Part shown: positions 40,704 to 45,166 of the stretch, one piece after another | Layout of the letters: each line of letters starts with the position of its first letter | Numbering within the stretch: position 1 is the stretch's first letter | NCBI GenBank assembly: GCA_049292975.1 | Contig: JBATRZ010000034.1 | Location: 1 to 45,166, forward strand | Reading direction: 5' to 3' | Length of the DNA stretch: 45,166 nt | From: JBGSWE01 sp049292975 | Lineage (GTDB): Bacteria > Patescibacteriota > Saccharimonadia > Saccharimonadales > JACDBH01 | Notes under the pieces: generated by a model | Seen by the model: the letters and a program-made list of their open reading frames with translations, nothing else | Told to the model about the DNA's origin: nothing | Database searches by the model: none | Position numbers and translations under genes: made by a program

Positions 40704-41663
40704 ATGCCAAAAAAGATAGTACCGTCCAAGCGCCTTAGGCTGGTGCATCGCTCGCACACCGGCAAGCTGCTGCATAAGAGCCATACTTCCTACCCCCTGG
40801 TAGCAATCCTGCTGCTTATGGTGGGCGTCTTGCTAACCTCGACCACCATCAAAGTACGGGCCGAGGACGTGGTGGTAACGGCTACCTCAAAAGGTCCGTT
40901 GCCCATTACCCGCGCCGTCATACTAAAACCGGAGCAAGATGCGCGTTTTACCAGCCCGGGCATTCCGGTCAGCGGTACTTGTGAGCCAGACTACTTTGTC
41001 AGCCTGTACCGCAACGACTTGTTTAGCGGTTCGGGCGTATGCAGCCAGCAAGGCACATTCCAGATTAGTACCGATCTGTTCCCCGGACGCAACGACCTAA
41101 GAATCCGCACCAGCAACGCTGCCGGCGAGGAAGGACCGCCCTCAATCGTGACAACCGTGTACTATGATGTGCCCGGCGGGGCAGGCGGGACCAGCGGGCC
41201 GCCGTACTACTTGGCCGCAGATTACTTCTTTAAGGCATCCTATGCGGGGCGCAACATTGACTGGCAGTTTTCTATCACCGGCGGTACGGCGCCGTACACC
41301 ATCTATGTCAGCTGGGGTGATGGATCAAGCGAAGTGCTGCAGAATGTAGGCGGCAAAAACTTCACGCTCAAGCATACGTACGTTTCGCTGCAGGACAGCC
41401 GCCAATATTTCACCGTAAACGTCCGTGCAGTTGATAAGGACGGGCGCGAAGCTTCGCTGCAGATGTTTGCCGCCATGAACGATCCCGCGGTTATCGCGGC
41501 CGGGTCGTCCAAGGGTCCGCTGGCTTTCATTGGCGGGGGACTGCTGGGCGTGGTATGGTCGGCTTATGGCATCGTGGTCCTGATGGGTGTGTGCTTCTAC
41601 TTAGGCGAGCGCCGCGGCGAATCTATCGGCAAAGCTTTTTATCGTAAACAACGCGTAGCCTGA
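40704..41663 (+). CDS. Secreted, C-terminally anchored protein with PKD-like domain
   Basis: About 319 residues. Basic N-terminus (MPKKIVPSKRLRLVHRSHTG), hydrophobic signal (YPLVAILLLMVGVLLTSTTI) with likely cleavage near VRAED. An Ig-like segment (ILKPEQDARFTSPGIPVSG) is followed by a PKD-like domain (GGTAPYTIYVSWGDGSSEVL, HTYVSLQDSRQYFTVNVRAV), then a C-terminal membrane span (PLAFIGGGLLGVVWSAYGIV) and a short basic tail. Start at 40704 puts the basic n-region at residue 1; an in-frame ATG exists 20 codons upstream. First of four consecutive envelope proteins. Confidence 0.75.
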   Translation: MPKKIVPSKRLRLVHRSHTGKLLHKSHTSYPLVAILLLMVGVLLTSTTIKVRAEDVVVTATSKGPLPITRAVILKPEQDARFTSPGIPVSGTCEPDYFVSLYRNDLFSGSGVCSQQGTFQISTDLFPGRNDLRIRTSNAAGEEGPPSIVTTVYYDVPGGAGGTSGPPYYLAADYFFKASYAGRNIDWQFSITGGTAPYTIYVSWGDGSSEVLQNVGGKNFTLKHTYVSLQDSRQYFTVNVRAVDKDGREASLQMFAAMNDPAVIAAGSSKGPLAFIGGGLLGVVWSAYGIVVLMGVCFYLGERRGESIGKAFYRKQRVA

Positions 41664-41672
41664 AGCATCAGT

Positions 41673-41678
41673 TACAAT
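41673..41678 (+). promoter_or_regulatory. -10 box of the 41686 gene
   Basis: TACAAT, 7 nt before the ATG at 41686; no Shine-Dalgarno. Predicted leaderless start. Confidence 0.6.
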
Positions 41679-41685
41679 TAAGTCT

Positions 41686-42267
41686 ATGAAAAGCCCTCGC
41701 CGCCGCTACCGTTACAAAACATGGGTCAAGCTATCGCTGGCTGTATTTGTCCTGCTGATTGCTTTCACGATTCTTATCAAGGTACTGGAGCGGCCGTCTA
41801 TTGGCACGGTGCGGCCTGCCGCCGCTACAACGGAAACCAAGGCGGCAGAGAAGCCCAGCACCATCACGGCCAGATTCTTTACCCTGGTGTACGACGGCAG
41901 CATGGACAGCGTAACAGATATCTCGGGCGGGGACAGTACCGCACTAGAGGTCTATAGGATTGCCCGCAGTGATGTGACGGGACGGCGTACAGTTGTTATC
42001 ACCATCAAACAGCGGCCGCCGGACGGCCTGGTGGGTGAATCATCTTACCGTATTCGCCAGAACCAACCTGATTTGTATGCCGAAAAGACCGTGACTTTCG
42101 GCGAAATGAGCTTTATTACCATGGAAAAGTCCGACGGTTCGGAGCTGACCGGGTTTACGACCTATAACGATAAACTGGCCATGGTGTCCTATACGCTGGC
42201 TTCGCCCAACGCGGATTTGCGCACAGAGGCGACTGCCTTATTAAACCAGTTCCGCTGGCTGAAATAG
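41686..42267 (+). CDS. N-anchored extracytoplasmic protein, unknown
   Basis: 193 residues, not recognised. Basic start (MKSPRRRYRYKTWVK), one membrane span (LSLAVFVLLIAFTILIKVLE), a low-complexity Ala/Thr linker (RPAAATTETKAAEKPST) and a compact C-terminal domain of about 130 residues with alternating strands (ITARFFTLVYDGSMDSVTDI; GLVGESSYRIRQNQPDLYAE). The layout resembles small membrane-anchored proteins of CPR envelopes. Lies between two other envelope proteins, each with its own promoter. Confidence 0.7.
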   Translation: MKSPRRRYRYKTWVKLSLAVFVLLIAFTILIKVLERPSIGTVRPAAATTETKAAEKPSTITARFFTLVYDGSMDSVTDISGGDSTALEVYRIARSDVTGRRTVVITIKQRPPDGLVGESSYRIRQNQPDLYAEKTVTFGEMSFITMEKSDGSELTGFTTYNDKLAMVSYTLASPNADLRTEATALLNQFRWLK

Positions 42268-42273
42268 CTTGCC

Positions 42274-42413
42274 GAACCCATAACAATTCCACGACTCGGG
42301 GCGCTTTATCACCCCAAGCCGAATCCTCTCGGCTTGGGGACCCCGCTTTATGGGTGTCCTGCGGCCAGCCCATGGCGCTTGCTCACCCCTCGCTGCAGAA
42401 TTGTTATGGGTTC
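42274..42413. repeat. Foldback element with 16-bp perfect terminal inverted repeats
   Basis: 140 nt: GAACCCATAACAATTC (42274-42289) and GAATTGTTATGGGTTC (42398-42413), with an internal perfect hairpin CCCCAAGCCGA/TCGGCTTGGGG (42312-42322, 42329-42339). The GAACCCAT terminus is shared with the 21789 element. Sits between the 41686 gene stop and the promoter of the 42443 gene. Confidence 0.85.
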
Positions 42414-42430
42414 AGCCCTGCTCTCACTGG

Positions 42431-42436
42431 TATAAT
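42431..42436 (+). promoter_or_regulatory. -10 box of the 42443 gene
   Basis: TATAAT, 6 nt before the ATG at 42443; no Shine-Dalgarno. Predicted leaderless start. Confidence 0.7.
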
Positions 42437-42442
42437 GTGCTT

Positions 42443-43504
42443 ATGAATATATTGGGCGTAGGTCTCGCAAGCTTGCTAAGCGGCGTACAGCTTTTTGCTG
42501 CCATGCCGGCTACGACTAATTACAAGCTGCAGGATTACGGATTTGGCAACGGCGGCGGCACGACCGGCACCACTAACTACCAGCTAGAGGGTATCGCCGG
42601 CGAGCAGAGCGGGCAGGACGCCGGCACTGCTAATTACGGGCTGGGCTCTGGCCTGCAGGAGACACAGCAGGCGGCCGTACCTTCTGTTACCCTGGTTAAT
42701 CCCAATCAGTCATACAGTATGCTGCACGTGACCATAACGCCGTCAGACAACCCCAGCGACGCGCTGTTTATGATAGCAATAAGTGACGACAGTTTTACTA
42801 CCACGCAGTATGTACAGGATGACGGTACGATAGGTGCGGTTCTGGGCATGGAAGACTACCAGACATATGCCGCATGGGGCGGAGCGGGCGGCAGTAATAT
42901 CATCGGCCTGTCCGCTAACACAACCTACCAGGTCAAAGCGCGCGCCATGACGGGCGAATTTACGGAGACCGGTTATGGCCCTGCTTCTTCGGCAGCCACC
43001 GTTGATGTCACCCTAACGTTCGATATAGATGTCTCGGCCAGCGATACCGAGACCGCCGCGCCCTATGCAGTAGCGATAGGCGATTTGCTGCCGGGCACGG
43101 TGACCGATGCGCCCAGCAAAATCTGGCTGGATTTGGAAACCAATGCTGCTAGCGGCGCCCGCGTGTTTGTACTGTCTGCCAATGCCGGCCTTGCCAGCCT
43201 GCGCACCGGCTACACGATATCTTCGGCCAGCGGCAACCTGAGCAGCTTAGGCGAGGGCTTCGGCGTACGCGGTGATACCGCCACCCAGGGCGGCGGCGGT
43301 CCTTTAAGCCTGCAAAGTCCGTATGACGGTACATTGGATAACATCGGTGTGATCGACGCCAGTTACCGCACATTGCTGGCAACCACCAGTGCCTTGACGG
43401 CAGGGCGTTCTTCTGTTCTGGTAAAGGCAAAAGCTACGTCAAACACACCCGCCAGCACGGACTACGCAGACATCTACACACTAGTTGCGGCAGCCTCGTT
43501 TTAA
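42443..43504 (+). CDS. Secreted protein sharing a C-terminal module with its neighbour
   Basis: 353 residues from ATG 42443 (MNILGVGLASLLSGVQLFAA), fixed by the TATAAT box 6 nt upstream; this also leaves a signal peptide at the N-terminus, cleaved near FAAMPA. Two short repeats TNYKLQDYGFGNGGG and TNYQLEGIAGEQSG follow, then an FN3-like section (YSMLHVTITPSDNPSDALFM; TYQVKARAM) and a C-terminal module of about 165 residues from about residue 188 (FDIDVSASDTETAAP) to the end (STDYADIYTLVAAASF). The C-terminal module aligns by eye with that of the next gene. No sortase motif. Confidence 0.72.
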   Translation: MNILGVGLASLLSGVQLFAAMPATTNYKLQDYGFGNGGGTTGTTNYQLEGIAGEQSGQDAGTANYGLGSGLQETQQAAVPSVTLVNPNQSYSMLHVTITPSDNPSDALFMIAISDDSFTTTQYVQDDGTIGAVLGMEDYQTYAAWGGAGGSNIIGLSANTTYQVKARAMTGEFTETGYGPASSAATVDVTLTFDIDVSASDTETAAPYAVAIGDLLPGTVTDAPSKIWLDLETNAASGARVFVLSANAGLASLRTGYTISSASGNLSSLGEGFGVRGDTATQGGGGPLSLQSPYDGTLDNIGVIDASYRTLLATTSALTAGRSSVLVKAKATSNTPASTDYADIYTLVAAASF

Positions 43505-43508
43505 ATAC

Positions 43509-43537
43509 TTGACAAGCCCTGTACCATCAGATACGCT
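43509..43537 (+). promoter_or_regulatory. Promoter of the 43571 gene
   Basis: TTGACA (43509-43514), 17 bp, TACGCT (43532-43537). The following ~25-nt leader lacks a Shine-Dalgarno site and carries an AATTGC/GCAATT inverted repeat up to the ATG. Confidence 0.5.
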
Positions 43538-43570
43538 TATGGTAATTGCACCCTGCAAGCAGCAATTGCT

Positions 43571-44623
43571 ATGAAACACACAAAAAGCGCGCTAAAACAC
43601 AACCAGTCCTTGCTGATAATCATCGGGGCCTTGTTGCTGCTGTTTGCGTTCCAGATGTTTGGATCGGTCGTGAGCGCTGCTGTCCTGGGTACAACCTCGG
43701 TGCGCTTTAACCGCATGAAGGCAGCTACTGCTTCGCCGCTGCGGGTCACCTTTACCGTGCCGGCAGGCAATACCGGCACAGAAGCCAGCGTGCGCATTAG
43801 TTTCCCGGATGCCTTCACCGTTGCCACCAGCACCATTACCACCAACACTGCCAGCTGCGGCGCCACCGCTTTGCCGGGCACCCTTACTGCTACCGGCAGT
43901 AACACCAACGGCTCCAAGAGTATTACCATTACCGGCGTCACCAACCTCAGCGCCAGCACTTCGTACTGTGTCGATATCGACCGCACCGCTACCAACGATC
44001 CGGTTACCAACCCCTCGGCCGGCGAGTACATCCTAACCGTCGCCACCCGTGACGGCGGTGGTACCACCATAGACAGCAACCGTACGGCCGCCCGCGTCAT
44101 CTCCGATGACCAGATTGTCGTTAGCGCTTCGGTGCCGCCCAACTTCAACTTTGTTCTGGACAGCAACACCACTGTCTTTACGGACGAATTGTTGCCGACG
44201 CTGGTGCGCCAAACAACCGCCCGCACCGTGACCATTAACACCAATGCCACCCAGGGTTGGATTACCTGGGCGCGCGACACTAACACCGGCCTTAATTCGG
44301 CCGCGGCGGGCTACACCATTGCCTCTACTACGCCTGGTACGGCCGCAACCCTCGCTGCCGGTTCCGACGGCTATGTACTTGGTGTCGAGGCTACCGATGC
44401 TGGCGGCGGCGGCACCGTTACGGTAACGCCTGCTTATCAGGGCACAGGCGCTAACGATAACGGCTCAGGCCTGGATACGGCATTTAGGCAGATTGCCAGC
44501 AGTACCGGCACGGCAAACGGCGATGTTTTGACGCTGCGGGGCAAGGCCACTGTAACTAATGTTACGCCGGCGGGTACAGATTATACCGACACTTGGACTA
44601 TTATTGGGGCGGGTTCTTACTAA
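43571..44623 (+). CDS. Secreted protein, paralogue of the preceding gene in its C-terminal module
   Basis: 350 residues. Signal peptide with basic start (MKHTKSALKHNQ), core LLIIIGALLLLFAFQMFGSV and probable cleavage after VVSA. An Ig-like Thr/Ser-rich domain (LRVTFTVPAGNTGTEASVRI; two cysteines, in TASCGA and TSYCVD, likely a disulfide) is followed by the C-terminal module from about residue 190 (FNFVLDSNTTVFTDELLPTL) to PAGTDYTDTWTIIGAGSY. Module landmarks shared with the upstream protein: TNA.QG, GYTI.S, GGGG, Y.GT, FR.I, KA, TDY.D.(Y/W)T. The stop codon lies within a perfect 25-nt palindrome. Confidence 0.75.
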   Translation: MKHTKSALKHNQSLLIIIGALLLLFAFQMFGSVVSAAVLGTTSVRFNRMKAATASPLRVTFTVPAGNTGTEASVRISFPDAFTVATSTITTNTASCGATALPGTLTATGSNTNGSKSITITGVTNLSASTSYCVDIDRTATNDPVTNPSAGEYILTVATRDGGGTTIDSNRTAARVISDDQIVVSASVPPNFNFVLDSNTTVFTDELLPTLVRQTTARTVTINTNATQGWITWARDTNTGLNSAAAGYTIASTTPGTAATLAAGSDGYVLGVEATDAGGGGTVTVTPAYQGTGANDNGSGLDTAFRQIASSTGTANGDVLTLRGKATVTNVTPAGTDYTDTWTIIGAGSY

Positions 44624-44632
44624 GAACCCGCC
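44608..44632 (+). terminator. Palindrome over the stop codon
   Basis: GGCGGGTTCTTA-C-TAAGAACCCGCC: 12-bp perfect arms with the TAA stop (44621-44623) inside. No T-run follows, so it is a terminator-like or mRNA 3'-end hairpin rather than a classical terminator. Confidence 0.55.
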
Positions 44633-44639
44633 TAAGTGC

Positions 44640-44761
44640 GCAGCAATTTTGAGAGCGGTAATTTGTCCTAAGCCGAGGACATTTCTTCACCGTATGTAAA
44701 ATACGCCTCCGAAATGGAGGCCTCGTCTTAGAACAAATTACCCTTGGCTCAAAATCACTGC
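44640..44761. repeat. Foldback element, family B, with degenerate half-copies downstream
   Basis: 122 nt. Outer arms GCAGCAATTTTGAG/CTCAAAATCACTGC (12 of 14), inner arms GGTAATTTGTCCTAAG (44657-44672) and CTTAGAACAAATTACC (44727-44742, 15 of 16), then CGAGG/CCTCG, ATTTC/GAAAT and apex CACCGTATGTAAAATACGCCTCC-like. Right halves recur imperfectly: GAAATGGAGGCCTCG and AATTACCCTTG again at 44781-44818, and GTGGCTCAAGATTGCTGCCT, then GACAGTGG, at about 44935-44962. The remainder of 44762-45046 has no gene. Confidence 0.8.
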
Positions 44762-45046
44762 TTGACAGTGGTAATGCGTACGAAATGGAGGCCTCGATTT
44801 GACGCGAATTACCCTTGACTCAGAATAACCGCTTAACACTGGTAGGGGTAGGATAAGAAGTAGCTAATTCCGCCAATCTACGAAACCGCCTAGTTCATCG
44901 GGTAGCACATCAGTGCCTCGGGGCCGATGACCTGTGGCTCAAGATTGCTGCCTGACAGTGGAAGTACGAAAGCAGATTACACCCAGGTAAGAAACGCCCC
45001 AAGGACCTGACCCCCTAAAAACCAGCCGGCAGTTCGTACCCCCAAA

Positions 45047-45131
45047 CTGTACAAGGTTCAACCTTGTACAGTATTACGCCGATTTTATGAAAAAGCTGTA
45101 CACGGCTTGTACAAGGTTGAACCTTGTACAG
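45047..45131. repeat. Two REP-like palindromes
   Basis: CTGTACAAGGTT-C-AACCTTGTACAG (45047-45071, 12-bp perfect arms) and TGTACAAGGTT-G-AACCTTGTACA (45108-45130, 11-bp perfect arms), 36 nt apart, with a half-copy CTGTACA at about 45095. A GGACCTGACCCC motif just upstream (45003-45014) recalls RAYT-associated REP sequences. The palindromes lie before a possible promoter at the window end; they could also be an operator. Confidence 0.8.
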
Positions 45132-45166
45132 TCACTGGTGCGGTTAGTTATACGGAGTATTATCCT

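Noticed and set aside
1..45166. Alternative genetic code (TGA as Gly) as in some CPR
   Set aside because: TGA serves as the stop of intact genes, for example at 1467-1469 and 40045-40047, with downstream genes starting as expected.

Overview
The window looks like a chromosomal segment of a Patescibacteria/CPR bacterium, most likely Candidatus Saccharibacteria. This is an inference from style (compact overlapping operons, many small hypothetical membrane proteins, huge secreted repeat proteins, polysaccharide genes, use of TGA as a normal stop); no rRNA or phylogenetic marker is present. Most of the window is moderately GC-rich, but the type III restriction island (26.1-30.3 kb) and the Fic gene are visibly AT-richer.

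Layout. 1-4142: dTDP-rhamnose genes (rfbB cut by the window edge, a Nudix hydrolase, rfbC, rfbD) interrupted by a reverse-strand DUF4143-type ATPase. 4384-11848: cell-surface polysaccharide region with two GT4 glycosyltransferases, a GtrA-like protein, a polyprenyl-phosphate sugar transferase, a LexA-like winged-helix protein lacking the protease half, a four-helix-bundle protein and a glycogen-debranching-like glycosidase. 11939-20109 (reverse): an operon of a 2050-residue surface protein, an ABC ATPase and a MacB/FtsX-like permease. The giant protein carries 14 propeller-blade repeats inserted inside a LamG-like domain, followed by Ig/FN3-like domains. 20397-21413: tRNA-Asn(GUU) interrupted by a 255-nt group I intron, followed by degenerate copies of the tRNA 3' end that bracket a 0.7-kb segment with an HNH endonuclease. 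21490-25938: DUF4287, a class III-like Fic enzyme, REP-like tandem palindromes, a CPBP protease and an Abhydrolase_9 membrane hydrolase. 26099-30282: HTH protein plus type III Mod and Res. 30405-36129: rhodanese; an operon of a cytochrome b/molybdopterin oxidoreductase fusion, a NarK-like porter and a histidine phosphatase; zinc-ribbon protein; S41 protease. 36330-40047: small membrane protein, PhnB-like VOC protein, RND permease. 40420-44623: a 48-residue lysine-rich protein and four secreted or membrane-anchored proteins, two of which share a C-terminal module.

Three patterns cross the whole window. (1) At nine genes a -10 box ends 6-7 nt before the start codon, so transcripts should be leaderless, while genes inside operons often have Shine-Dalgarno sites. 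(2) Intergenic spaces carry large foldback elements (66-169 nt) with conserved cores and with outer arms that differ between copies yet remain self-complementary. (3) Convergent genes twice share a CTAG double stop.

The most novel-looking items are the propeller array inside a LamG domain in an operon with an ABC exporter, the foldback-element families, the intron-bearing tRNA-Asn with stacked attachment-site-like copies, and the molybdo-enzyme operon in a probable CPR genome.
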